DNA from: Pseudomonas syringae | Lineage (GTDB): Bacteria > Pseudomonadota > Gammaproteobacteria > Pseudomonadales > Pseudomonadaceae | DNA length: 64,000 nt | Assembly (NCBI RefSeq): GCF_000737245.1 | Contig: NZ_JPQU01000032.1 | Span: 20,191 to 84,190 of the forward strand | Direction of reading: 5' to 3' | Shown here: positions 47,005-57,494 of the stretch, in pieces | How positions within the stretch are numbered: position 1 is the stretch's first letter | Layout: each line of letters begins with the position of its first letter | Notes under the pieces: generated by a model | Told to the model about the DNA's origin: nothing | The model's input: only the letters and a program-made list of their open reading frames with translations | Databases searched by the model: none | Program-made: the position numbers and the translations under genes

Positions 47005-49176
47005 GTGACCACCATGGAACTGCCCTTACCGCTCGACCCTCGGACCAGCTTCGATAGGCCGTTGCTGGATGACCCGTTGCTCGACGGCCTGCTGATCCTG
47101 TGCAAGTTGCATGATTGCGCAGTCAGTCGCACCAGCCTCAGCGGCGGCCTCCCCCTCACCGGGCAACGGCTGAGCATTGATCTGTTACCCCGTGCAGCGG
47201 CGCGAGCCGGTTTGCAGGCACGCTGGCTGCGCCGCGAACTCAAGGCAATCGACACCCTGAGCCTGCCGGTTCTATTGCTGCTCGACGACCAGCGCTGTGC
47301 GGTGCTCCGAAGTTGGGGCGATGACGGCCGGGCATTGATCCTGCCTTGCGAAACAGACGGCGGTGAGCAATGGATAGCGGCCGAAGAATTGAGCAAACGC
47401 TATAGTGGCCAGGCGCTGTTCGCACGTCCGCGCCACACCCTGGAAGACCTGCGCGCGCCGCTGGTGCCGAGGGTCAAAGCCTGGTTTCGCGACACCCTCA
47501 AGCTGTCGCGCGGGCTGTACAGCGACGCCATTCTCGCCAGCCTGCTGATCAACGTGCTGGGCCTGATGGTGCCGCTGTTTGTGATGCAAACCTATGACCG
47601 CGTCGTGCCCAACCAGGCCACCTCGACGCTCTGGGTTCTGGCCATCGGTTTGCTCGTGGGCACGCTATTCGAGCTGGGCTTGCGGATGATCCGTGCACAC
47701 CTGCTGGATCAGGCCGGGCGCAAGACCGATCTGATCCTGTCCGCGACCCTGTTCGAGCGCATCATCGGCATGACCATGAAAGCCCGCCCGGCAACCGTCG
47801 GCGGCTTTGCCCAGAGCATTCACGACTTTCAAGGGCTGCGGGAATTTCTCACCGCCGTCACCCTGACCAGCCTGATTGACCTGCCCTTCGCCGTCTTGAT
47901 GCTGGTGGTGATCGGCTTGCTGGGCGGCTGGCTGGTGTTGATCCCGCTAATCGCCTTTCCGCTGACCATGCTGTTTGCCTGGATCATCCAGATAAAGTTG
48001 CGCGATACCGTGGAAAAAAGCCTCAGCCTCGGTGCGCAACGCCAGGGCCTGCTGATCGAAACCCTGGGTGGCCTGGAAACCCTTAAAGCCTGCGGCGCAC
48101 AGAGTCAGCGTCAGCATCAGTGGGAAACCACCCACGGCGCCCTGACCCGGCTCGATGGCCACGCACGCAATCTGGCGGCGCTGGCGAGCAATGGCACGCT
48201 GTTCGTCCAGCAGTTCTCGGGGATGGCAACCATCGTCGCCGGGGTGTACAGCATCATCGCCGGTAGCCTCAGCGTCGGTGCGCTGGTCGCCACTTATATG
48301 CTCGGCAGCCGGGTGCTGGCGCCGCTTGGGCAAATTGCCGGTTTGATCACTCGCTACCAGCAAGCGCGGCTGACCATGAGCAGCACCGACGCCCTGATGG
48401 CTTTGCCTCAGGAACGTCAACCGCTGCAAAAGCCGCTGGAGCACGGGGCGTTGCTGGGCGCATTGACCCTTGACCAAGTCAGTTTTCGCTACACGGCAAA
48501 AGGCGGGGCAGCGCTGTCCGAGGTCAATGTGCGGATTCGCCCTGGTGAACGCATCGGCATCATTGGCCGCAGCGGTTCAGGTAAAAGCACTCTGGCGCGC
48601 TTGCTGATGGGTTTTTATGAGCCGGATGAAGGGCAAGTGCTGCTGGACAACCTGGACCTGCGCCAACTGGACGTCAGCGAGGTTCGCCAGCAGATCGGTT
48701 ACGTCGCCCATGACCTGCCGCTGCTGGCTGGCAGTCTGCGTGACAACCTGACGATGGGCGCGCGCCAGACCAGTGATTCACGAATGATCGAAGTAGCGCG
48801 CATCACCGGCGTCGATGAGCTTGCCCTGCGCCACCCCCAAGGCTTCGACCGGCCGGTGGGCGAGCGTGGCCAACTGCTTTCCGGAGGTCAGCGCCAGGCA
48901 GTTTTACTGGCTCGGGCCCTGCTGCTGGACCCGCCGATTCTGCTGCTGGACGAACCTACCAGCCACATGGACAACGCCAGCGAAGACCAACTGCGCCAGC
49001 ACTTGTACAACCTGCTACCCGGCAAGACGTTGCTGCTGGTCACCCATCGCATGTCGATGCTGACCCTGGTGGATCGCCTGCTGGTCATGGACAACGGCAA
49101 AGTCGTCGCCGACGGTCCCAAGGACGCTGTAATCCAGGCTTTGCGCAACGGCCAGGTTGGCCCCGCCCAGGTTTAA
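47005..49176 (+). CDS. Type I secretion ABC transporter (LapB-like)
   Basis: Inner-membrane exporter ATPase of 723 aa. The N-terminal domain (about 1-150) is C39-peptidase-like but lacks a recognisable catalytic Cys motif, so it is a docking rather than cleaving domain. Six membrane helices follow (about 175-430), then an ATPase with Walker A GRSGSGKST, signature LLSGGQRQ and Walker B ILLLDEPTS. The GTG at 47005 has GGGAG upstream; an ATG three codons later is possible. It belongs with the TolC and HlyD genes on both sides. Confidence 0.93.
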   Translation: MTTMELPLPLDPRTSFDRPLLDDPLLDGLLILCKLHDCAVSRTSLSGGLPLTGQRLSIDLLPRAAARAGLQARWLRRELKAIDTLSLPVLLLLDDQRCAVLRSWGDDGRALILPCETDGGEQWIAAEELSKRYSGQALFARPRHTLEDLRAPLVPRVKAWFRDTLKLSRGLYSDAILASLLINVLGLMVPLFVMQTYDRVVPNQATSTLWVLAIGLLVGTLFELGLRMIRAHLLDQAGRKTDLILSATLFERIIGMTMKARPATVGGFAQSIHDFQGLREFLTAVTLTSLIDLPFAVLMLVVIGLLGGWLVLIPLIAFPLTMLFAWIIQIKLRDTVEKSLSLGAQRQGLLIETLGGLETLKACGAQSQRQHQWETTHGALTRLDGHARNLAALASNGTLFVQQFSGMATIVAGVYSIIAGSLSVGALVATYMLGSRVLAPLGQIAGLITRYQQARLTMSSTDALMALPQERQPLQKPLEHGALLGALTLDQVSFRYTAKGGAALSEVNVRIRPGERIGIIGRSGSGKSTLARLLMGFYEPDEGQVLLDNLDLRQLDVSEVRQQIGYVAHDLPLLAGSLRDNLTMGARQTSDSRMIEVARITGVDELALRHPQGFDRPVGERGQLLSGGQRQAVLLARALLLDPPILLLDEPTSHMDNASEDQLRQHLYNLLPGKTLLLVTHRMSMLTLVDRLLVMDNGKVVADGPKDAVIQALRNGQVGPAQV

Positions 49177-49189
49177 AGGAGATGCACCC

Positions 49190-50539
49190 ATGCCCGCCAT
49201 ACATACCCCTCGCTACTTCAATCCGCGCCTGCGTGAAGAAATTGAATTCATGCCGTATCTCGCGGGCGCCATGGCCCAGGACACACCGCGCAAATCACGC
49301 ATGACGGTCTGGGTGGTGGCAGTGCTGATGCTGACGGCGCTGATCTGGGCAAAATACGCCGTCCTTGAAGAGGTGACCATGGGCGAAGGCAAGGCTATTC
49401 CCTCCAGCAAGGTGCAAGTGATCCAGAATCTGGAGGGCGGCATCGTGACCGAAATCTTTGTTCGCGAGGGCCAATTGGTCAACAAGGGCGAAACCCTGTT
49501 GCGTCTGGATGACACGCGCTTTCGCTCGAACAAGGGCGAGAGCGAGGTGGATCGCTACACGCTGACCGCGCAGGTCGAGCGGCTATCGGCGGAGGCTGAA
49601 GGACGACCGTTCAAGCTGCCCGCCGAGGTGATTGCCAAAGCGCCTCAGGTCGCGGCCGACGAGCTGGCGCTCTACCAGTCCCGCCAGCAACGCCTGCGCA
49701 GCGAACAACGCACCCTGACTGAACAACTGCGACAGAAGACTCAGGAACTGGCGGAGTTTCGCGCCAAACAGGAGCAATACCGCAACAGTCTCGGGCTGGT
49801 CCAGCAAGAGCTGAACATGTCGACGCCGTTGGTGGCATCAGGAGCTGTGTCGCCGGTGGAGATTCTGCGGCTCAGGCGCAGTGCGGTGGAGATACGTGGG
49901 TCGATGGATGCCACAACACTGGCGATTCCCCGGGCCGATTCGGCGATCAATGAGATCAAGAGCAAAGTGCAGGAATCGGAGTTCGCCTTTCGCTCCGACG
50001 CCTCTAAAGAACTGAACGAAAAGCGCTCGGAACTGGCCAAGATCACCGCGACCAGCATCGCTATTGATGACCGAGTGACGCGCACCACGGTGGTTTCGCC
50101 GGTACGGGGCGTCGTCAAGATGCTCAAGGTCAACACTATTGGCGGCGTGGTCCAGCCTGGCAGCGACCTGGTAGAGATCGTACCGCTGGAAGACAACCTG
50201 CTGATCGAAGCCAAGGTGCGGCCGCAAGACGTGGCCTTTTTGCATCCGGGCCAGAAAGCCATGGTCAAGTTCAGTGCCTACGACTACACGATATACGGTG
50301 GCCTGCCTGCCAAACTCGAACTGATCGGTGCCGACACCACCACGGATGACAAGGGCAACAGCTTCTACCTGATCCAGGTCCGCACCGATCGCAACCACCT
50401 GGGCAGCGACGCCAAACCCCTGTTGATCATCCCCGGCATGACCGCCACGGTGGACATCATTACCGGCGAAAAAAGTGTCCTGGATTATCTGTTGAAGCCG
50501 GTATTGAAAGCCCGGACCGAGGCGATGCGGGAAAGGTAG
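49190..50539 (+). CDS. HlyD-family membrane fusion protein (LapC-like)
   Basis: Periplasmic adaptor linking the ABC protein to the TolC channel. The 449-aa protein has a short cytosolic start and one membrane helix (MTVWVVAVLMLTALIWAKYAVL, about 37-58). It continues with a lipoyl half-motif (VQVIQNLEGGIVTEIFVREGQLVNKGE), long coiled coils, and the second lipoyl/beta-barrel part (VVSPVRGVVKMLKVNTIGGVVQPG). AAAGGAG precedes the ATG at 49190, 13 nt after the ABC gene stop. Confidence 0.93.
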   Translation: MPAIHTPRYFNPRLREEIEFMPYLAGAMAQDTPRKSRMTVWVVAVLMLTALIWAKYAVLEEVTMGEGKAIPSSKVQVIQNLEGGIVTEIFVREGQLVNKGETLLRLDDTRFRSNKGESEVDRYTLTAQVERLSAEAEGRPFKLPAEVIAKAPQVAADELALYQSRQQRLRSEQRTLTEQLRQKTQELAEFRAKQEQYRNSLGLVQQELNMSTPLVASGAVSPVEILRLRRSAVEIRGSMDATTLAIPRADSAINEIKSKVQESEFAFRSDASKELNEKRSELAKITATSIAIDDRVTRTTVVSPVRGVVKMLKVNTIGGVVQPGSDLVEIVPLEDNLLIEAKVRPQDVAFLHPGQKAMVKFSAYDYTIYGGLPAKLELIGADTTTDDKGNSFYLIQVRTDRNHLGSDAKPLLIIPGMTATVDIITGEKSVLDYLLKPVLKARTEAMRER

Positions 50540-50569
50540 GTTTCTGCCTGACGCACAGCGTCATCATTC

Positions 50570-50920
50570 ATCGCGAGCAAGCTCGGCTCCTACAGACGAT
50601 GACTGACCTGTGGGAGCGGTGCTTGCCCGCGAATTGGGCGACGCGGTCTGTCAGGACACACCGCATCATCGTTCTTCGCGGGCAAGCGCGCTCCTACGGA
50701 TCACCAAAACCTGTTGGAGCGTGTGGGCGGCATTCCGACTTGCCCGCGATGCAGGCGCGGCGGTGCATCAGGCATACCGAGTCACCCTTAATCGCGAGCA
50801 AGCTCGGCTCCTACAGACGACCGCGTTTCCATGTGGGACCGGCTTTAGCCGGGAAGAGGCGAGTAAATCCACTGCATATCTATCGACTCATATGCAGCCT
50901 TCCCCGATAAAGCCGGTCCC
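50570..50920. repeat. Cluster of REP elements of two families
   Basis: This fills the 404-nt gap between the HlyD gene and pap. A single REP (TCGCGAGCAAGCTCGGCTCC) lies at 50570-50596 and again at 50791-50817. A doublet of the TGTGGGAGCGGTGCTTGCCCG type is at 50609-50698, a fragment (CTTGCCCGCGATGC) near 50740, and a GTGGGACCGGCTTTAGCCGG doublet at 50833-50920. No gene is seen. Confidence 0.9.
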
Positions 50921-50943
50921 TCGGGAACTGTGCAACCCTCAAA

Positions 50944-52440
<1,497 letters not shown>

Positions 52441-52490
52441 GCAGGTGTTACCTCTCATAGCCAACGCATGGTTCACGGATACACCGGACC

Positions 52491-52579
52491 TGTGGGAGCG
52501 GTGCTTGCCCGCGATGAGGCTGGGCGCAATTCACGGTAGATCGCGTCCAGCCTTATCGCGGGCAAGCACCGCTCCCACA
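52491..52579. repeat. REP doublet (TGTGGGAGCGGTGCTTGCCCGCGAT)
   Basis: TGTGGGAGCGGTGCTTGCCC and its inverse flank about 40 nt with GAGGCTGG and its inverse. It is nearly the same as 28174-28262, between pap and the large effector gene. Confidence 0.92.
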
Positions 52580-52657
52580 ACGCCTGGCGCTCGCAATGAG
52601 GTTGAGACTAACCCAGCCCCGACAAAGTTGCCGGGGCTGGATCAACTCAAGTGATAC

Positions 52658-55600
52658 TCAAAACCATTTTTGCCTCATGCTGCTGGTCAATTGCTCCAGC
52701 AGGGCTTTCTCGGCAGCGTTGAGGCTGGCGATCAAGGTTCGGCCCTGGCGGTCGTATTCATCGGGATCCGTGGGAGGATTCTCTTCCAGGGCATCCATCT
52801 GTGCCCTGATCGACGCAGTGGCGCGGGTCAACTCAGCCTGATGCTCTGTGCGCAGACGCTCGTTCCAGCGCCGGTCAGCCACGGCATAATTCACGAACTC
52901 ATCACCGGCTTCACGCTCCAGCACCTGACGGCGCGCGGCAAGAATCGCCTGACGATCCACCGAGGCCAGACGACTCCAGGCCATGCTCAAGGGTTGCCCG
53001 GGCAAACTCAAATCACTGGCCAGACCGATACGGTAGGCCATGCGCACTTCCGCCTCATCGACCTGTATACCCCGAGCCTCGCGAACGAGGATTTCCATGT
53101 CGGCGATGGCCTGCACTTCGTTCAGGCGAAATAACCCGCGAATCGCGCGGAATAACACTTCAGTGTGCTGCGCCTCAGGCACGCCTTGAAGTTCATTACG
53201 GGCATACACCGCCACCTGAATGTCGCTGAAAATCAGTCGCGCGCCGTCTTCGCAGGTCTGGTCGGCACCGAACAGCCGATCATTGGCCATGATCTCCAGT
53301 TCAGCCCGCAACACCGGGTCAGCTGCTGCCGCATCAAGCACTCGCACCACGTCATTCGCCAGCTCCTCATGAAAACGCTTGAAGTCCGGTGCTTCGTGAA
53401 GCCGCTGCAACAACACCAGCAAGTTAGGAGCATCGCCCGCTGTTTCAACCTGCTCCCAGGCAATGCGCAACCTGGAATTCAATTCGCTGCGGCCTTCCAC
53501 CAGCCAGATGTCCAGGACTGGCAAAGGCGGCACATATGGCGTATGGCCTGCGTTGTGCAAATGCCAGTCTGAATCATCGTCCGATGAACTCCCCTCATCG
53601 CTGGTGGTGGTATCGACCACCAGATCACGAATGTCCTCGGGGAAGTTGCACTCAAGCCGATAGGCCATGTCGTAGCCCCGATCATTGATCCAGAACAGGC
53701 GCAGGTCTTCATGATCGAAGGGGTTGTCATAGCCGTGAATGGTCAGTTGGGACAGTGCGTTCTGGCTGTTTTCCACAATGTGATTGGGCAAATGTACGAT
53801 CTGGTTATCACTGATATCCAGCGACCGCAGCCCGAGCGTCTCAGCCCAGGCAGGCCATTGGGTGAGCCCTGTTTCGTTCAACCACAAGGTCGAGAGGCGA
53901 AGACGTTCTATATCCGTGAAAGCGCCGATGACATTACCGGAGAGGTCCAGCTCGTCCAGGTTCGGGATGCGCATGAACAGATCAAAAGCGGCCTGATCGA
54001 TGGTCAGCCTCATGCCCTCCAGGGACAAATGCGTCAGCTCCTGCATACCCGCCAGCCCCTCCGGCAATTGCGCAAGACCGCCACCCAGTATTTCCAGACG
54101 CCTGACTCGCGGAAAGCGCCCCAGCAGGCGGTTTATGTCCTCAGCGCCACCGGTGACTCTGCTCAGGGTCAGGTAGTTGATTTCCGCATAGTGCTGGGGC
54201 AAGTCAGGCATATCGGAAAATCCGTTGAAATCCAGGCCCTCAAAGAGCAGATTGCTCGAATGCATCGGCGACATCGAGTCACTGAAACGCCACGCCCGGC
54301 CGAGGGCGTCAGCGACGGATCGGCGGACCGCAAATCGCTCGCTACTGATGGCCGGGCCCGGCCCGATCGGGTGGACCCAACCCTCAAGCGCGCTGTGCAG
54401 GACTTCCCAGGACTGCAATCTGGCCCGGGTCGCCTCCAATATTTGCGGGATGCTCCAGCCTCTGAACATCAGGTTCTGCACGTGGACTTCAAGGCTCGGG
54501 GCTTCCGGATAAAGCACCGTCAGCATCGCGATCAGCTCGTCAGAGCTGGGGGGCAAATCGGGCAGGAATGCTCCAGCACCTCGCCCGCTCATTTCGTAGC
54601 CGAAACGACGATCTGCCAGCCGTGCAGGGCCGCGAAAACCGGGGGTAATTTCCTCAAGCCCGAGGATCTTGGCAACACGCTTGCGCTGGGACGTTGCATC
54701 ACTGGCGAGCCGTTGGCGGAGCGCAGTTGCATCAGCCAGGCCGCTGGTGCTCATCACGCCTTCAGGCATGGCAGCCTCAGCGGCGGCGTAAAAGTTGTCC
54801 TGAGTGACAAGCACCTTGCCCGACTGATCGCATACCGCGTACCGGCTGCCCTGCTTGACCAGGATCCGCCGCTGCGTCGCTGAGCGCTCGCCAACCCCAT
54901 CGAGCAAAGGCTCGCCGAAAGCGCCATCATGCAGCTCGATTCGCAGGTCCTTCGGCCAGCCGGGCAACTGTTCCAGACCGTGCAGGGCCAGTTTCAAGGT
55001 ATCGGCGTTGTCGGACCGTGTTTCCAGGAAAAAACCCTCAAGCGCCTGATTGATCCGGACCTCCTGCAGATAACCGCGAGCCCTGCCGGCAATACCCAGG
55101 GGCACGGTCTGCATGGTTTGCATCGTTGTTCGCTGCTCCGTGCTCGCCTCAAGCAGCAACTCGCGAGCCGCCGCCGAAGTCATGCCCGGGAAATCACGTT
55201 TAATCAGCTGCACCAGCGGATCACTGCTGGCTTCGCGCCGCTGGTTCAGGCGCTCGAACAGCACCTGCGGCTGCCCGTCCCTCATCTGCAACACCCGCTG
55301 ATTGAGCTCGAAACGCTCGATGGCATCGGTCAGGGCGGCGGGCGGTACCTGGTTCTCCAGATGCAGAGTGGTCAGTAAGGTCTGGTCAGTCCCAGTCACT
55401 GCCATTACCTCCTCAGCGGCTTTCTGCGAGAGACCGGCAACGGAATAGCCCAGACGCCTGAATGAGGTTTGCAGATCCCAGTGCAGTGGGTTTTCCCCAT
55501 CGTGACGCCAGGCACCTGCGCCGTTGTGATTCAGCTGCGGCGTAAATCTTTTGCCGCGCGGCGCCTTCAGTCGCCATTTGTTCAGGGCCGTATCCAGCTC

Positions 55601-57265
55601 TACTCGATAAAACCGGCCCTCTATGCCGATGTAATCAGTGCCCTCATAGTTGAAAACGCCTTCGGCGCTGGGCTTCATGCCGGTGGGCAACAGCACATCC
55701 GCGGTGAAGGGCGTCAGGTCCGGCGACCACAGACGGGTCTGACCATCGGCCAACTTGACCGGGATCATCTTGCCGACAAATGCAGAGTCCTTGATCGCCG
55801 GTGTTTCGGCGGGCAACGCGGCTTTACCCGCAGCGGCGAACGCGGCCAGCATAGCCAGGTTCTCCGCGACGCTGGCCAGGTGTTTGAGCGCCTCATCCAT
55901 ATCGTGGTGGGCCCAGGCTTCAATACCTTCGAAGGTGTCCACCAGTAACTGCGACCCCGCCACGACCATCATCACTTCGCCCAGCACCGGCACGTACAGC
56001 GCCGCAAGATTGACGGCGTTCATGCCCAGTTCCAGATAATGGGCAAGACGCTTCTGGCGAGAGGCCCGGTCCTCATCACCAGTAGGCACCGCCAGCGCGC
56101 GGGCATCGTCCTTGATGCGCAACATTCGCTGAAAATGGAAATACTCCAGCAGCGAATAAGGGATCTGCTCGACCTCCAGTTTCAGATCGGCATTTGGGTC
56201 CACTTCGGAGACCACCCACTGGCGCGGGATCAGCCCCGTATCCCCCGGCACCGGACGCGTGCGTCGTGGGGTCAGGCAATCGCGAAGCTTGCTGATGAAC
56301 TCGGCCCTGCGTCGTTGCGCGACAAAGCCGGCGAAGTACTGCTGATAACCAACATCGCGCAGCTTTGAGCGCAGCAGCTGCATGAACTGATCCAGCGAGT
56401 CGTACTCTTTAAGCGGGGCAGTCGGGTCGCCGGGGACATACACCACACAGCCGCTCAATCCTCGGGGTTGAAACACCAGCACATCGCGCAGGGTAAACCC
56501 GAGGAGTTTCAGGTACTGGATGTCCACCGGCCAGACAGACTTTCTTGCCGCCCAGTGCTCCGTCGCCGCCAGGATGGAGTCATACGCTCCCCCGGACAGC
56601 ACCTCCGGCCCACGCATAAGGGCCAGATGTGCATCCACCTGCAGCGCATTGCGCATTTGCTGGCTGAGCAGATTCTTGATCTGCGCCGCATTAAGCCCCT
56701 TCGATGGCACAGCGCGGGCGACCGGCTCCAGCACAGCCTTGATATGCGCCTGATAGCGGCCACCCAGATCCAGCTTGCGACACAACGCCATGAACTTCGC
56801 TGGCGCGATCTTCAACGGATGGGGATAGCTGGTTTTCGCCGCCAACGTCGCCAGATTGGGCGTGCCATGAAAGATCACTGAATCGGCCGTTACGGCATCG
56901 ACTTCTTCCTCATGAAAGTTCTGCAAAGCCGCCTGCAGCAACGATTGCACAGTAAAGCTGCGCTCCACTAGTTTGCTCGGCAAGGGCAACAGGCTGTCGG
57001 CAAACGTGACATGACGAAAATGATCGCGATCGACATCCAGCCCGAAGCCGAAGTGTTGCTCCAGAGCGTTGGCTAATAGAGGCCTGGCGAAGGTCGTGAG
57101 GTCCTGCAAACCGCTCAAAGCCTGGCGCATCTGGCTGCGCAGGTGATGGCTACGCAGCATGTCGCGATGCAGCCGCTCACGCAGCTCGGCCGTGGTGTAG
57201 ACGTACCAGGACGGCACACTGGTTTTGATGAATGAATGATGAATCCGGGCTGCTGGTTGGCTCAT
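52658..57265 (-). CDS. DUF6543 / leucine-rich repeat / NEL-type E3 ubiquitin ligase effector
   Basis: Large 1535-aa predicted effector. Residues 1 to about 650 match the DUF6543 (dermonecrotic toxin-like) N-terminal domain, for example LEQHFGFGLDVDRDHFRHV. About 1022-1172 are leucine-rich repeats (LPEGLAGMQELTHLSLEGM, LDELDLSGN, LRSLDISDNQIVHLP). An acidic Ser/Asp linker (SDEGSSSDDDSDW) lies near 1222-1235. The C-terminal part has Cys1338 in TCEDGARLIFSDI, the CxD motif of IpaH/SspH NEL domains that form ubiquitin thioesters in host cells. AAGGAG lies 8 nt before the ATG. There is no secretion or chaperone gene nearby and no clear hrp box. It is flanked by REP elements on both sides. Confidence 0.87.
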   Translation of the reverse strand: MSQPAARIHHSFIKTSVPSWYVYTTAELRERLHRDMLRSHHLRSQMRQALSGLQDLTTFARPLLANALEQHFGFGLDVDRDHFRHVTFADSLLPLPSKLVERSFTVQSLLQAALQNFHEEEVDAVTADSVIFHGTPNLATLAAKTSYPHPLKIAPAKFMALCRKLDLGGRYQAHIKAVLEPVARAVPSKGLNAAQIKNLLSQQMRNALQVDAHLALMRGPEVLSGGAYDSILAATEHWAARKSVWPVDIQYLKLLGFTLRDVLVFQPRGLSGCVVYVPGDPTAPLKEYDSLDQFMQLLRSKLRDVGYQQYFAGFVAQRRRAEFISKLRDCLTPRRTRPVPGDTGLIPRQWVVSEVDPNADLKLEVEQIPYSLLEYFHFQRMLRIKDDARALAVPTGDEDRASRQKRLAHYLELGMNAVNLAALYVPVLGEVMMVVAGSQLLVDTFEGIEAWAHHDMDEALKHLASVAENLAMLAAFAAAGKAALPAETPAIKDSAFVGKMIPVKLADGQTRLWSPDLTPFTADVLLPTGMKPSAEGVFNYEGTDYIGIEGRFYRVELDTALNKWRLKAPRGKRFTPQLNHNGAGAWRHDGENPLHWDLQTSFRRLGYSVAGLSQKAAEEVMAVTGTDQTLLTTLHLENQVPPAALTDAIERFELNQRVLQMRDGQPQVLFERLNQRREASSDPLVQLIKRDFPGMTSAAARELLLEASTEQRTTMQTMQTVPLGIAGRARGYLQEVRINQALEGFFLETRSDNADTLKLALHGLEQLPGWPKDLRIELHDGAFGEPLLDGVGERSATQRRILVKQGSRYAVCDQSGKVLVTQDNFYAAAEAAMPEGVMSTSGLADATALRQRLASDATSQRKRVAKILGLEEITPGFRGPARLADRRFGYEMSGRGAGAFLPDLPPSSDELIAMLTVLYPEAPSLEVHVQNLMFRGWSIPQILEATRARLQSWEVLHSALEGWVHPIGPGPAISSERFAVRRSVADALGRAWRFSDSMSPMHSSNLLFEGLDFNGFSDMPDLPQHYAEINYLTLSRVTGGAEDINRLLGRFPRVRRLEILGGGLAQLPEGLAGMQELTHLSLEGMRLTIDQAAFDLFMRIPNLDELDLSGNVIGAFTDIERLRLSTLWLNETGLTQWPAWAETLGLRSLDISDNQIVHLPNHIVENSQNALSQLTIHGYDNPFDHEDLRLFWINDRGYDMAYRLECNFPEDIRDLVVDTTTSDEGSSSDDDSDWHLHNAGHTPYVPPLPVLDIWLVEGRSELNSRLRIAWEQVETAGDAPNLLVLLQRLHEAPDFKRFHEELANDVVRVLDAAAADPVLRAELEIMANDRLFGADQTCEDGARLIFSDIQVAVYARNELQGVPEAQHTEVLFRAIRGLFRLNEVQAIADMEILVREARGIQVDEAEVRMAYRIGLASDLSLPGQPLSMAWSRLASVDRQAILAARRQVLEREAGDEFVNYAVADRRWNERLRTEHQAELTRATASIRAQMDALEENPPTDPDEYDRQGRTLIASLNAAEKALLEQLTSSMRQKWF

Positions 57266-57347
57266 TGCTCAACTCCTTTTGAAAGAGTGAGCACGTGATC
57301 AGGTTTGGCGCTTTGAATGGCAGTAGATAAATACCGCACGGTCCTCC

Positions 57348-57434
57348 GTTGGAGCGAGGCTTGCCCGCGAAGAACGATAACGCAGTCTGTCTGACACACC
57401 ACAGCGGCTTTATCGCGGGCAAGCGCGCTCCTAC
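57348..57434. repeat. REP doublet (degenerate GTTGGAGCGAGGCTTGCCCGCGA)
   Basis: TTGGAGCGAGGCTTGCCCGC and TCGCGGGCAAGCGCGCTCCT at the two ends flank about 40 nt with TGTCTGACACACC in the centre. The arms differ by several bases. It lies in the 229-nt divergent gap between the effector gene and mnmC. Confidence 0.85.
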
Positions 57435-57494
57435 GGATCTGCGCATCCACAGACTGCGCTACCATAGCGACCCGCCTCCATACCGAGCCAAACC

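Noticed and set aside
57000..57494. Search for an hrp box (GGAACC-N15/16-CCACNNA) before the NEL effector
   Set aside because: No convincing match on the minus strand within the 230-nt gap; GGACCGTG near 57345 lacks the second half.
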